From NCBI GenBank assembly GCA_965276665.1, contig OZ255620.1, positions 4,836,001-4,900,000 of the forward strand: 64,000 nucleotides of DNA. The letters run 5' to 3'. The notes beneath the pieces are model-generated. The model did not search any database. It saw only the letters and a program-made list of their open reading frames with translations, and was not told the DNA's origin. Both the position numbers and the translations under genes were made by a program. Positions 34,577 to 43,267 of this stretch are shown here, one piece after another (the first letter of the stretch is position 1; every line of letters begins with the position of its first letter). Origin of the DNA: CAWGJC01 sp965276665. GTDB lineage: Bacteria; Pseudomonadota; Alphaproteobacteria; Acetobacterales; Acetobacteraceae.

Positions 34577-35539
34577 TTACACGGATGACTTGCCGGTCTT
34601 TCCGGACCGGGGTGCCGCTGCCTGAGCATCGCGGCGAAGACGGTTTTCTCCGAGGAATAGAAGAATTGGCGCCGCAATGAAGATTGATGATGAAGTTCCG
34701 ACAACAATTCCAAATAGCATCACCAAGGCAAATCCGGACAGCGAGGCGCCTCCAAATAGCGCTAGCGGCAAGCTGGCCAGGAATACCGTCGATGAGGTCG
34801 CGAGCGTCCGATTCAACGTCTCATTGATCGAAAGATCAATGAGGTCTCGCAGCGGCAAGCTTTTGTATTTGCGTAGATTTTCGCGCATTCGATCATAAAC
34901 GACAACTTTGTCGTTCGTTGAGTAGCCGATGATCGTCAGGATTGCTGCGACCATCACAAGATCGAAACTTAATCTCGTGATGGCAAGAAACCCGATCGCC
35001 TTGGTAACATCGAGAATGAGGGTCACAACCGCTCCGACGGCGAACTGCCACTCGAAACGGAACCAAATGTAGATCAGAATCATCAGCAAGCTTATCCCGA
35101 GCGCCAGCATACCATTCCGGAACAGCTCAGCGGACACTGATGCACCAACCGCGTCCGCACGGATCACCTGTGCACCCGGCAGCTTCTGGATCGCCGCCCG
35201 CACGCTGTCGATTGTTTGCTGAGTATTCACCTCATCGCGATGATCTTCCATGCGGATCAAAACGTCGTCGGGACTTCCGAAACGCTGCAAACCAGCATCA
35301 TTTGCGTGAGCGTCCGCGAGCGCAGTGCGTATCTGAGCCAGATCAGCGGGGCCTTTAGTTCTCATCTCCATGGTAATGCCGCCACGAAAGTCGATGCCGA
35401 GATTAAGCCCGGGATAGAAGAAGAGAATGACCGATGCCGTGGATAATACCGCAGAGACGATCAAACCCATGTAGCGACCTCGCATGAAGCGAATACGCGT
35501 GTTGTCAGGAACGAGGCGAAGCAAAGGGCGTTTAAACAT
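34577..35539 (-). CDS. secF: Protein translocase subunit SecF
   Basis: The protein has 320 residues from the ATG at 35539. It begins MFKRPLLRLVPDNTRI, then RYMGLIVSAVLSTASVILF (TM1), GLNLGIDFRGGI and the periplasmic P4-type domain. Five more spans include ILTIIGYSTNDKVVVYDRMREN and the INETLNRTL loop, both SecF signatures. SecD/SecF use proton motive force to complete Sec export. It starts five bases after secD ends, so the two form one unit. The ribosome site is weak, consistent with coupling. Confidence 0.95.
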   Translation of the reverse strand: MFKRPLLRLVPDNTRIRFMRGRYMGLIVSAVLSTASVILFFYPGLNLGIDFRGGITMEMRTKGPADLAQIRTALADAHANDAGLQRFGSPDDVLIRMEDHRDEVNTQQTIDSVRAAIQKLPGAQVIRADAVGASVSAELFRNGMLALGISLLMILIYIWFRFEWQFAVGAVVTLILDVTKAIGFLAITRLSFDLVMVAAILTIIGYSTNDKVVVYDRMRENLRKYKSLPLRDLIDLSINETLNRTLATSSTVFLASLPLALFGGASLSGFALVMLFGIVVGTSSSIFIAAPILLFLGENRLRRDAQAAAPRSGKTGKSSV

Positions 35540-35544
35540 CGAGA

Positions 35545-37107
35545 TCAAACCGGAAGAGCTTGGGGGCGCACGAGGGCGTACCAACGCACCATCATGAGCC
35601 GGGCTACGAGAATTGCACTGAACAATGTGGTCACGATCCCTACCGTAATAGTGACGGCGAAACCTCTGACAGGTCCCGTTCCAAACACAAAGAGCATGAC
35701 GTGCGCCAGCAGGGCGGTCACGTTGCTGTCAATAATGGTGGCATAGGCTCGTTTGAACCCTGCTTCCATTGCGGCTAGGGGCGGCCGGCCGTTTCTCACC
35801 TCCTCGCGAATGCGCTCATTGATCAAGATATTTGCATCCACCGCCATGCCAAGCGTCAGCAAGATGCCTGCCATCCCCGGAAGCGTCAGCGTTGCCTGGA
35901 TTACAGAGAGCACTCCGATTTGCAGGATCAGGTTGATGATCAGCGCGACATTCGCGTACCACCCGAAGAGGCCGTAAAAAGCGGCCATAAAGCCGACCAC
36001 AAGGATGAAACCAACAGTCAAAGAGATCGCCCCAGCTCGGATCGAGTCCGCCCCGAGCTGTGGGCCAACCGTGCGTTCCTCCACCACCCTGAGCGGGGCC
36101 GGAAGTGCTCCGGCGCGCAACAAGAGCGCGAAGTCTGTCGCACTTCGGACGTCAAAGCGCGACGTGATCTCGCCTTGACCTCCTATGATCGGTTCGTTGA
36201 TGGTCGGAGCGCTGACAACCTGATTGTCGAGAACAATTGCGAATGGCTTGCCGACATTGGCACGAGTGACGTCAGCGAATCGTCTCGCACCGACGCTATC
36301 GAGGCTGAAATTTACCACCCAGCCGCTTCGCGGGTCCTGCCCGGCGCGGGCATCCGTGAGGTCAGAACCGTCAACCTCGACACGACGGCGCACCGGCAAC
36401 TTCTGATTCGAGTTGGACTGCATGGGAAGGTAGTCGACTCCTGGCGGAGGCGGACCGGCCATGTTCGCCGTGTTGTCAAGCAGTCGGAACGTCATATGAG
36501 CTGTCGTACCCAGCAGTTCCTTGATCCGGTTTGGATCCTCAATGCCCGGCAGCTGTACCACAATCTGATCGCTGCCTTGGCGGGCAATCTCTGGGTCTAC
36601 AACGCCCGTGCCGTCTATGCGTCTTCGGACGATTTCGATGGATTGCTGGATTGTCGCGCGCGCACGATCTTGGAGAGATGCGGTGGAAAGGGTGAGATCA
36701 ATATTGTCGGAAGCAGTCTCAACGGAAAATTCCGCTGGTTCGCTCCCATTGCCATTGTTGATCGCTTTTAGGACAGCCACGGCAGAGGCGTTCTGTGCCA
36801 GGTTTCGCAGATGTATCTGAACGCGGTTCTGAGCAGCATCGCTAGCGACCACCTGATAAGGAATGTGGGATTGCGCGAGGGTCTGCCGTGCGGACTCTGC
36901 AATGCTGTCGAGGCGTTCCCGGACGACGGCACCCATATCGACTTCCAGCAGGAGGTAGCTGCCGCCGCGAAGATCAAGGCCGAGATGCACCTGCCGCCAG
37001 GGTAGCCAAGCGGCGGGCGCCGCCGCCAAGTTTGGTATGCAGAGCAGGGCGCCCAAGAGGCAGACGCCAACGATCATGGCGATCTTCAGGCGGCTGAAGT
37101 AGAGCAT
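35545..37107 (-). CDS. secD: Protein translocase subunit SecD
   Basis: A 520-residue protein: TM1 at MLYFSRLKIAMIVGVCLLGALL, the D1 motif HLGLDLRGGSYLLLEVD, periplasmic P1 domain with EIVRRRIDGTGVVDPEIARQG and IVVQLPGIEDPNRIKELLG, and C-terminal spans with AGILLTLGMAVDANILINERIREE, the conserved TM4 motif. Length is typical of alphaproteobacterial SecD. YajC, often upstream, is absent: the preceding gene is divergent, 126 bases away. Confidence 0.96.
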   Translation of the reverse strand: MLYFSRLKIAMIVGVCLLGALLCIPNLAAAPAAWLPWRQVHLGLDLRGGSYLLLEVDMGAVVRERLDSIAESARQTLAQSHIPYQVVASDAAQNRVQIHLRNLAQNASAVAVLKAINNGNGSEPAEFSVETASDNIDLTLSTASLQDRARATIQQSIEIVRRRIDGTGVVDPEIARQGSDQIVVQLPGIEDPNRIKELLGTTAHMTFRLLDNTANMAGPPPPGVDYLPMQSNSNQKLPVRRRVEVDGSDLTDARAGQDPRSGWVVNFSLDSVGARRFADVTRANVGKPFAIVLDNQVVSAPTINEPIIGGQGEITSRFDVRSATDFALLLRAGALPAPLRVVEERTVGPQLGADSIRAGAISLTVGFILVVGFMAAFYGLFGWYANVALIINLILQIGVLSVIQATLTLPGMAGILLTLGMAVDANILINERIREEVRNGRPPLAAMEAGFKRAYATIIDSNVTALLAHVMLFVFGTGPVRGFAVTITVGIVTTLFSAILVARLMMVRWYALVRPQALPV

Positions 37108-37233
37108 CGAGGTGGACGGCTCCTGATCAAACGGGACCGGACCATGCCGACGCCGTTCCTCCGATGCAACCCAAAGCTCACGCGTTGGTCTGACACTTCG
37201 GCCCTGCTACTTGTAATATAGATAGGAGGCTGC

Positions 37234-38214
37234 ATGCTGGCATCGACTTTGCGGGTGGGGGTTGTGGGGGCAGGCCATTTTGGCCGGTTCCATGCACTCA
37301 AGGTTGCGAGTGCGGGCCGTGCCAGTTTGGTTGGTGTCACCGATCCGGATTCTATCCGCGCCAGCAGTTTGGCTCGAGAGGCTGGGGGCCATCCAATGGA
37401 TTTGCCCACTCTTCTCGCGGCCAGTGACGCGGTCATTGTTGCTACTCCGGCCGAGGCGCACTTCCCGATCACCCGGTCAGCTCTGCAAGCCGGGTGTCAC
37501 GTCCTGGTAGAGAAGCCAATAGCTGCCACGCTCGATGAGGCGGACGAGCTCACCCTTCTCGCCAACAAACACGGGCGGGTACTGCAAGTCGGACACCTAC
37601 TCCGTTTCTCGGCCGAACATCGTGCAATTTCGAGTCGAATGGCGCGACCCCTTTACATCGAGGCAACGAGGCTTGCTCCATTCAAAGCACGTGGGACAGA
37701 TGTGTCCGTTATCCTCGACCTGATGATCCACGATCTTGACTTGGTTCTGGCTCTCGTGGAATCGCCTATTGAGAGCGTTCATGCCGTGGGTGCAGCGGTT
37801 GCAAGCGAGCACGAGGACATCGCTAATGCCAGAGTACGCTTCGAAAACGGCTGTGTCGCGACAATAACCGCCAGCCGAGTCTCACTAAAAACGGAACGTC
37901 GTATGAGGTTGTTCGGACAAGAAGGGTATCTCTCAGTCGATTTTGTTGGGAGAAAACTCGTGATGCTTGGGCGAGAGATTGGGTTTCTTTTGCCCGGCAC
38001 CGGTGGGTTTCGACGGGATGAGACTAGCTGGCAGGATCACGATGCACTTGCAGCGGAACACGCGGCGTTCATTGCCTCGTGCCTGGACGGCGTTCCGGTC
38101 GTGGTAGATGCAGCGGCTGGACGACGAGCGTTGGCCGCAGCAATTGCGGTCACCGATAGTATGCTCGAGTCTGAGCGACGAGCCGTGGCCTCAGGCCTTC
38201 TCGAAAACTCTTAA
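37234..38214 (+). CDS. Gfo/Idh/MocA family oxidoreductase
   Basis: The enzyme has 326 residues with an excellent GGAGG four bases from the ATG. The Rossmann motif is VGVVGAGHFGRFHA, the EKP motif is VLVEKPIAATLDEA (about 90-103), and LDLMIHDLDLVLALV carries the family HD-type catalytic His. It reduces or oxidises a sugar nucleotide or related polyol with NAD(P). Position before lpxB matches a common alphaproteobacterial lipid A gene order, suggesting a role near UDP-sugar metabolism. Its 3' end overlaps the convergent lpxB by 24 bases. Confidence 0.9.
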   Translation: MLASTLRVGVVGAGHFGRFHALKVASAGRASLVGVTDPDSIRASSLAREAGGHPMDLPTLLAASDAVIVATPAEAHFPITRSALQAGCHVLVEKPIAATLDEADELTLLANKHGRVLQVGHLLRFSAEHRAISSRMARPLYIEATRLAPFKARGTDVSVILDLMIHDLDLVLALVESPIESVHAVGAAVASEHEDIANARVRFENGCVATITASRVSLKTERRMRLFGQEGYLSVDFVGRKLVMLGREIGFLLPGTGGFRRDETSWQDHDALAAEHAAFIASCLDGVPVVVDAAAGRRALAAAIAVTDSMLESERRAVASGLLENS

Positions 38215-39336
38215 AATCTCATTTGCTGCGACACCCGACGGTGTGCCGTGTGCTGGCCGAAGTTGACCCATTATCGAACTGAAGGCATCGAGTTGAGTTG
38301 CCCTCGCATCTTCATCGATGATAAGGCGCAACAAGGCTGCGCTCAGCTGGACAGGATTGCACGCGTCTTGTAGTAATTCCGGGACAATATCCCGTCCAGC
38401 GAGAAGATTGATCATCGCTACATGGGGCACGCGGATCAGCCGCTTGGCCATCGCGCCCGTTATAGGATTGACGCGATAAGTGACTGCCATCGGAACATCC
38501 GCGAGCGCGAGCTCGAGTGTCGATGTCCCGGATTTGGTGAGTGCCACATCAGCCGCGGCGTATGCGTCATGCTTTCCCTGGAGATCGGTCACGAGAATAG
38601 GGGTAATGGGCCAGGAAGCGACCGATCGCCGGATCGTGGCCAACACAGTGGCCGGCGTCGGAATGACGGGGACTAAGTCCGGCACACGCGACGCGAGCAT
38701 TTCTATCGTCCGACCGAACACCGGCAAAAGGCGCGGCGCCTCGTTCCGCCGGCTACCGGGCATGAGCACGACGATCCGCCTGTTCCTCTGAAGTCCATGC
38801 TGGATGCGAAACCGCAATCCATCGCCCTGGTTTGCGCCACTCTCAAGGACCGGATGGCCTACAAACTTGGCGGGAATTCCGTGGCGAGCGAAGAACGCTG
38901 GCTCAAACGGAAGTAGGCATAGCAGCTTTTCCCACAAGCCTGGGAAGTGCCGCACCCGGTTCTCGCGCCAGGCCCAAACCTGCGGCGCCACGTAATGGAC
39001 TCGCGGGATGCCTAGCGGTCGAAGCGATTTCAGGAGCCGGAGCGTAAAACCAGGGCTATCGATGGTGACCACCACGTCCGGATGGCGGGCTGCGATATCG
39101 GCAGCCGTCTCCTGCAGGCGCAGTCGTATGCGATTGACACGGGGCAGGATTTCAAGGAGGCCCATCACCGCAAGTTCGTGCATCGGGAAAAGACTCGAAA
39201 GTCCGAGATGCTGCATCCGCTGGCCACCAACGCCGGCGAAATCGATGTCGGGCCGCTGCTTGCGCAATGCCATCATAAGGCGTGCGCCAAGGACATCGCC
39301 ACTCGCTTCACCGGCGACAAGATATACAAGCGGCAT
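38191..39336 (-). CDS. lpxB: Lipid-A-disaccharide synthase
   Basis: A 381-residue GT19 enzyme that condenses UDP-2,3-diacylglucosamine with lipid X. It begins PLVYLVAGEASGDVLGARLM (family start GEASGD), then VGGQRMQHLGLSSLF, VTIDSPGFTLRLLK, PRVHYVAPQVWAWRENRV and the C-terminal SGTSTLELALADVPMAV. All signature blocks are intact and length is normal. It follows hisI by 48 bases on the minus strand. Confidence 0.95.
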   Translation of the reverse strand: MPLVYLVAGEASGDVLGARLMMALRKQRPDIDFAGVGGQRMQHLGLSSLFPMHELAVMGLLEILPRVNRIRLRLQETAADIAARHPDVVVTIDSPGFTLRLLKSLRPLGIPRVHYVAPQVWAWRENRVRHFPGLWEKLLCLLPFEPAFFARHGIPAKFVGHPVLESGANQGDGLRFRIQHGLQRNRRIVVLMPGSRRNEAPRLLPVFGRTIEMLASRVPDLVPVIPTPATVLATIRRSVASWPITPILVTDLQGKHDAYAAADVALTKSGTSTLELALADVPMAVTYRVNPITGAMAKRLIRVPHVAMINLLAGRDIVPELLQDACNPVQLSAALLRLIIDEDARATQLDAFSSIMGQLRPAHGTPSGVAANEILRVFEKA

Positions 39337-39384
39337 GAATGGTTTCAGTCTGAAACTTGATCCTTTGTGATCCGACTTCTCAGA

Positions 39385-39768
39385 TCAGGCATAGAGAATT
39401 TGCGGACTGGTGGTCGGGTCTGCAAGCTCGCGCAGGTTTCCGTCTTGAACGCCTCGGAAGAAACAAGAGCGTCTGCCAGTGTGACAAGCGACGCCGTGTT
39501 GGTCGACCAGAAGGAGGATTGCGTCGCCATCGCAGTCGAGCCGCATTTCAACGAGGCGCTGCACTTGGCCAGAGGTCTCGCCTTTTCGCCAAAGTGATCT
39601 CCGACTGCGGCTGAAGTAGCACGCTTGGCCCGTCCGGAATGTCTCAATGATTGCTTCACGGTCCATCCACGCGAACATAAGCACCTCGCCGGTGTCATGC
39701 TGCTGCGCGATAGCGGGCATAAGTCCGCCCTCCGCAAATTTAATAGCCGAAAAAAGGTCGGACATCAT
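39385..39768 (-). CDS. hisI: Phosphoribosyl-AMP cyclohydrolase
   Basis: The enzyme has 127 residues from the first of two adjacent ATGs at 39768; the in-frame start at 39825 adds residues unlike the family. HisI opens the purine ring of PR-AMP in histidine synthesis. MFAWMDREAI, ACYFSRSRRSLWRKGETSG and the metal sites DCDGD (Asp78, Cys79, Asp80, Asp82) with Cys95 and Cys102 (VACHTGRRSCFFR) are all present. It is followed by lpxB and has no other his genes nearby. Confidence 0.92.
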   Translation of the reverse strand: MMSDLFSAIKFAEGGLMPAIAQQHDTGEVLMFAWMDREAIIETFRTGQACYFSRSRRSLWRKGETSGQVQRLVEMRLDCDGDAILLLVDQHGVACHTGRRSCFFRGVQDGNLRELADPTTSPQILYA

Positions 39769-39932
39769 GCCGCTCTTCCACGCAATACGGTCAGTCCGCG
39801 ATGTCTCAACCGACGGGTAGAGCATTGTCGAACCCCGTCAACGGGCAAATTCATGAAAGCCATAGCCGCGTGTAACAGCTTAGTGGAAAACCGTCCATTC
39901 GGGTCGTGATGAACGACGTCGTCCGGCATGTT

Positions 39933-40769
39933 TCAGGTCTCCACAGGGGTATCGGGCCGGCCGCCCCACTCGGTCCAAGAGCCATCATAGACCGCCCCTG
40001 TCGGAAGCCCGGCAATGTGCAAACCTAAAGTGACGACCGCCGCCGTCACGCCCGTTCCACAGCTGGTCACCACAGGCTTGCTTCCATCGACGCCGAGTTG
40101 GCGGAAGCACTCGCGCAGCTTAGCTGGCGGCAAAAGCGTCTGATCGGTCCCGAGGAGCTTCGTATAAGGTAGATTGCGGCTCCCGGGTATATGGCCGCTT
40201 CGTATACCGGCACGTGGCTCAGGAGCCCGCCCCTCAAATCGTGCGGCGGCGCGGGCGTCAAGCACGAGTTCGCGACCGCTCTGGAGGTTGTCAAGCAGAT
40301 CTCCGATCCCGCGCAGGCGCTCGGCGCGAAAATTTGACCGGTAGGTCGCATGTAGTCTTGGCGCAGAATCGCCGCTCTCTACGGCTCTATTCTCCCGCAA
40401 CCACTTCGGCAGACCGCCATCCAGCACGGCTGCTTGATCGTGGCCAAACAGCGTCATCAACCACCAGCCACGGGCCGCTGAAGCGAGTCCTTTCTGGTCG
40501 TAGAAGACGACGCGGCTTTCATTAGACACGCCAAGGGCCGCCATCAATTTTTCAAAGCGGGCAGGGGTCGGGACCATATGCGGCAAATCGGCATCTGGAT
40601 CCGCGATGACATCGATATCAAAAAAACGCGCTCCGGGAATATGCGTGAGTTTGAACTCGGTCTCCCCGTCTTTCGTCTCGTTCGGGAGGTATTTCGTCGC
40701 GTCAAAAATGACGAGATCGGGCTGTCCAAGTTGCGCAGAAAGTGCCGATGTGCTGGCAAGAGGTGTCAT
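39933..40769 (-). CDS. sseA: Sulfurtransferase (3-mercaptopyruvate/thiosulfate type)
   Basis: A 278-residue tandem-rhodanese protein. The N-terminal inactive domain holds YLPNETKDGETEF and VVFYDQKGLASAARGWWLM; the C-terminal domain holds ELVLDARAAARFEG, IPGSRNLPY and the active-site loop SCGTGVTAAV with Cys237. CGSGVT/CGTGVT is the mercaptopyruvate sulfurtransferase loop (thiosulfate sulfurtransferases have CRxGx[RT]), supporting the SseA call. It moves sulfane sulfur from 3-mercaptopyruvate to thiol acceptors or cyanide. Confidence 0.9.
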   Translation of the reverse strand: MTPLASTSALSAQLGQPDLVIFDATKYLPNETKDGETEFKLTHIPGARFFDIDVIADPDADLPHMVPTPARFEKLMAALGVSNESRVVFYDQKGLASAARGWWLMTLFGHDQAAVLDGGLPKWLRENRAVESGDSAPRLHATYRSNFRAERLRGIGDLLDNLQSGRELVLDARAAARFEGRAPEPRAGIRSGHIPGSRNLPYTKLLGTDQTLLPPAKLRECFRQLGVDGSKPVVTSCGTGVTAAVVTLGLHIAGLPTGAVYDGSWTEWGGRPDTPVET

Positions 40770-40984
40770 TCAAATCGGATCCTTGAAGGTGGCGATAACC
40801 CAGCAACTCTGACGTCCTTTATTTTAATTTTGAGCATGACGACTATGCCAATTCCGTTCGCTGATCGCACGTGCATGCCACCGCAGGTTGCAAAATCACT
40901 ATTTCATCGATCCATTCCGTCCTGACGAAATGGTCAGCGGCAATGATTTCGTTGAGTCGGGCTTCAGAGTCCGTCTCTAATCGG
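40770..40984. other. Short gene-free stretch
   Basis: About 215 bases between the sulfurtransferase start and IS5 remnant. It would include the upstream region of the sulfurtransferase; I could not point to a convincing promoter or any coding signal. Confidence 0.4.
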
Positions 40985-41375
40985 TTTCTCAACGTGCCAA
41001 CCTGAGTAGGAGCAGGATAGCGGAAGCGGCGTAGAGGAAGGCCTGGCCGATGCGATTGTCGCTTCGACATCCTTGGCCAGGCGGCGGTTGCGGTTGATCC
41101 AGGCGAAGAAGCGCTCGACCACCCATCGGCGGCATGGACTACAAAGCCGACCTGGCCTTCGGACTTGCGCACAATCTCGACGCGGATGATGCTGACCGCC
41201 GCAACACGCGGCCCGTGGTAGCCGCTGTCGGGCGAAGGCGAGTTGCACGAACGGCAAACTCGGCCGTGAGGCCCGCAGCAGCGGCCCGCGCCATCACGGT
41301 CTTGAATGTTGGCTGCGTGGGCATGCAGCCCGAGCGCCGGCCATCCGTATCCACCACTTGGTATTGTGCTGGTTC
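40985..41375 (-). mobile_element. IS5-family transposase remnant (C-terminal half, frameshifted)
   Basis: In mixed minus frames one can read VVDTDGRRSGCMPTQ, NIQDRDGAGRCC, DSGYHGPRVAAVSIIRVEIVRKSEGQVGF and WVVERFFAWINRNRRLAKDVEATIASA. These are the second half of an IS5-group DDE transposase (DSGY carries the second Asp; ERFFAW.NRNRR the Glu). At least three frame changes are required and no N-terminal half is visible. Terminal repeats were not found. Confidence 0.75.
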
Positions 41376-41395
41376 CTCGGCACATCAGTGAACTA

Positions 41396-41683
41396 TTTTC
41401 GCTTCTTAGCCAATGTCAATAAGGACAGCAAGTTTCTTGATCCGTGCGCCGGAACTGACGGATTTCTAATAGCTGCCATGCATCAAATGTTTAAGTCCGC
41501 TATAACCGAGAAAGAAAAGATAATATAAGAAAGAATGGACTGATTGGGATTGAGCAGCAGCCCAATATGTTCACTCTTGCCGCTAGCAACATGCTGCTAC
41601 GTGGAGACGGAAAGGCGAACCTACATCAAGCCTCGTGCTTCGATGAAGCGATAGCGAAGCAGGTAACAAGCCTCAAATGCAAT
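41396..41683 (+). pseudogene. N6-adenine DNA methylase (HsdM/type I M-subunit-like) internal fragment
   Basis: Two frames joined by a slip near 41530 read LANVNKDSKFLDPCAGTDGFLIAAMHQMFKS and then RKNGLIGIEQQPNMFTLAASNMLLRGDGKANL with HQASCFDEAIAKQV. This is the SAM-binding region and following core of COG0286-type DNA methylases; the motif I is normally DPCAGTGGFL, here with Gly to Asp. There is no start, no NPPF motif, and the fragment ends at the IS630 3' piece. It is AT-richer than the surroundings, as typical of acquired restriction-modification genes. No HsdR or HsdS remains. Confidence 0.7.
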
Positions 41684-41964
41684 TTGTCGACCAAGCCGGA
41701 TGGCACCTCTCGGACAAGCTCATCGTGCCGCCCAACGTCACCATCGTCCCGCTACCGTCCAAATGCCCCGAGCTCAATCCCGTCGAGAACATCTGGCAAT
41801 TCATGCGCGACAACTGGCTATCGAACAGGGTCTTTCAGTCCCTACGGCAACATCCTCGATCACTGCTGCTATTCCTGGAACAAGCTCGTCTCGCAGCCCT
41901 GGACAATCATGTCCATCGGCATGCGCGACTGGGCGCACAGGTTCTGATCAATGGGACTGGGTAT
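41684..41964 (+). mobile_element. IS630 3' fragment (second copy)
   Basis: Nearly identical to 30873-31150 of the first element, from the second catalytic Asp region (FVDQAGWH) through LNPVENIW to the right inverted repeat GGGACTGGGTAT. It keeps three bases (AAC at about 41847) lost from the first copy, and carries the same extra T before CAG, so its C-terminus is also out of frame (SPYGNILDHCCYSWNKL to RDWAHRF, TGA at 41945 in the shifted frame). The 5' three quarters are missing; the left edge abuts the methylase fragment. Confidence 0.88.
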
Positions 41965-42211
41965 AAGGCTAACACCGTTAATCAGTCTTGTTGCCCAATG
42001 TTTTGCCGCCGCGCTACGTGCGATCTCCGCCCGACGACCGAGCGACAGGGCGTTAGCTCTTGCCGATGCACCCTTTAGGCCGCCTTCACGGCCCATCTTT
42101 GATGCCGCCTCATTCTTCCCGTCATCCACAGCATCGGGAATGGCACCCGTTGCGATGTCGAGCATAAGCTTGCCGAGCTGGATCGGGTCGCGGGGCGGGA
42201 GTGCGTTTCAT
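41965..42211 (-). pseudogene. Small basic protein (KGG/histone H1-like motif), broken
   Basis: From ATG 42211 (MKR) a frame slip within the first dozen codons leads into RDPIQLGKLMLDIATGAIPDAV, then KMGREGGLKGASARANAL and SLGRRAEIARSAAAKHWATR. This resembles small bacterial proteins of the form RDPxQLAKLIVDIATGE...GRxGGLKGGKARAxxLSPxxRxEIAxxAAxARW, often labelled histone H1 or hypothetical, probably nucleic-acid-binding. Its C-terminal end runs directly into the IS630 right end, so the insertion probably clipped the final residues. An internal ATG at 42165 gives a shortened frame. Confidence 0.6.
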
Positions 42212-42298
42212 TGGCATATCTGCCATTATGGACATTTGCAGCCAAGATCGCACCCGGCCCTAGGTAGGAATCTTTTCAGGGTCGCTCAAACTGACCAC

Positions 42299-43177
42299 TT
42301 AGCCGATTGCTTGACCAGCGATTTCTCTCACTCGTGCTGCGGCTATCGGCCCATGGAGCGATTGTTGCCAACAAGTCTCGGCAACACGCTGATGTGCAGC
42401 GATCGCTTCGCTGGCTGTCGTTACCATAGCGACCCCGTTCTGAGTGCTCGGGTGAGCGTCAGGAAGAAAGGGGTTGATAGCAATAGTTGAATTTTTACCA
42501 CAATAAAATATTTCGAATCGTGTATTCGGTTGGTATCTTGATAGAAGGGCTACCTGTATTCCCATAGGCTCTGCCTCCATCAGTTTTGCTATATGTTCTG
42601 CTTCTTCGCGTGCAGCAGCACGGCACATCGTTGCCGTTTTTTCGTCCTTTGCAATGTCTCCCCCGATCCCAACCTCTACGAGACGTTCGATTGCGAGCTC
42701 TGGAATGATTGCGATAATTCCGGGTCTGCGGGAGGCGTACACACGCTTGCGAGCGATGAGCAAATTCGTCACCTGTGCCGCTGCGGACCGCGCGCCGTCA
42801 TCATCACGGCCGAACTCAATCAGTTCTCGATGGACTACAAATACGGCCTTGTCGAAAGCTTCCGAAGAAGTCAGAAAGCATGTCGGCCAGCATAGCGTTA
42901 CGATCTTATCGGCGTTCTGTTCGATCAGTCGAATTCTTTTAAAAAACCCGACAGGATTTCTGTAATACTCAATGCCAATTCCGAGCAAAGATATTGTAGA
43001 AATACCCAACAGTTCCGCTAGCCGTTTCACAATCTCTAATTTTACAACTTCACCTTTTTCGTAACGGTACAGCGTAGCTCGAGACACGCCAAGACGCACA
43101 GCAACCTCTTCAGCTCGTAACCCAGAATCGAGCCGGTATGCTCTTAATTGCTGACCAATATCATTGAACTCTTCCAT
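42299..43177 (-). CDS. XRE-family helix-turn-helix regulator with C-terminal ligand/sensor-like domain
   Basis: The protein has 292 residues from the ATG at 43177 (TTG at 43201 is an alternative; neither has a good ribosome site). Residues 8-60 form a lambda-repressor-type HTH: IGQQLRAYRLDSGLRAEEVAVRLGVSRATLYRYEKGEV. The remaining 200 residues (GIGIEYYRNPVGFFKRIRLIE to REIAGQAIG) form an unrecognised domain that may sense a ligand. It lies upstream of nothing obvious but follows glxR on the same strand by 90 bases, so control of the glxR/hyi genes is possible. It is slightly AT-richer than neighbours. Confidence 0.8.
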   Translation of the reverse strand: MEEFNDIGQQLRAYRLDSGLRAEEVAVRLGVSRATLYRYEKGEVVKLEIVKRLAELLGISTISLLGIGIEYYRNPVGFFKRIRLIEQNADKIVTLCWPTCFLTSSEAFDKAVFVVHRELIEFGRDDDGARSAAAQVTNLLIARKRVYASRRPGIIAIIPELAIERLVEVGIGGDIAKDEKTATMCRAAAREEAEHIAKLMEAEPMGIQVALLSRYQPNTRFEIFYCGKNSTIAINPFLPDAHPSTQNGVAMVTTASEAIAAHQRVAETCWQQSLHGPIAAARVREIAGQAIG

Positions 43178-43267
43178 TTTCAACAACTCGCTTTTTGCCA
43201 ACGCTTAGCAAGAAGCAGTCGCGGGGTGCAGGCCGAAGCGCCTTTCCAGTGCATTTCGGCGCATAAT

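Noticed and set aside
35920..36771. 283-codon plus-strand open frame
   Set aside because: Antisense to secD.
37190..37219. Sigma70-like promoter (CTGACA, 18 bases, TAATAT) ahead of the Gfo/Idh gene
   Set aside because: Transcription would begin inside the ribosome site, leaving no leader; the TAATAT box is also poor.
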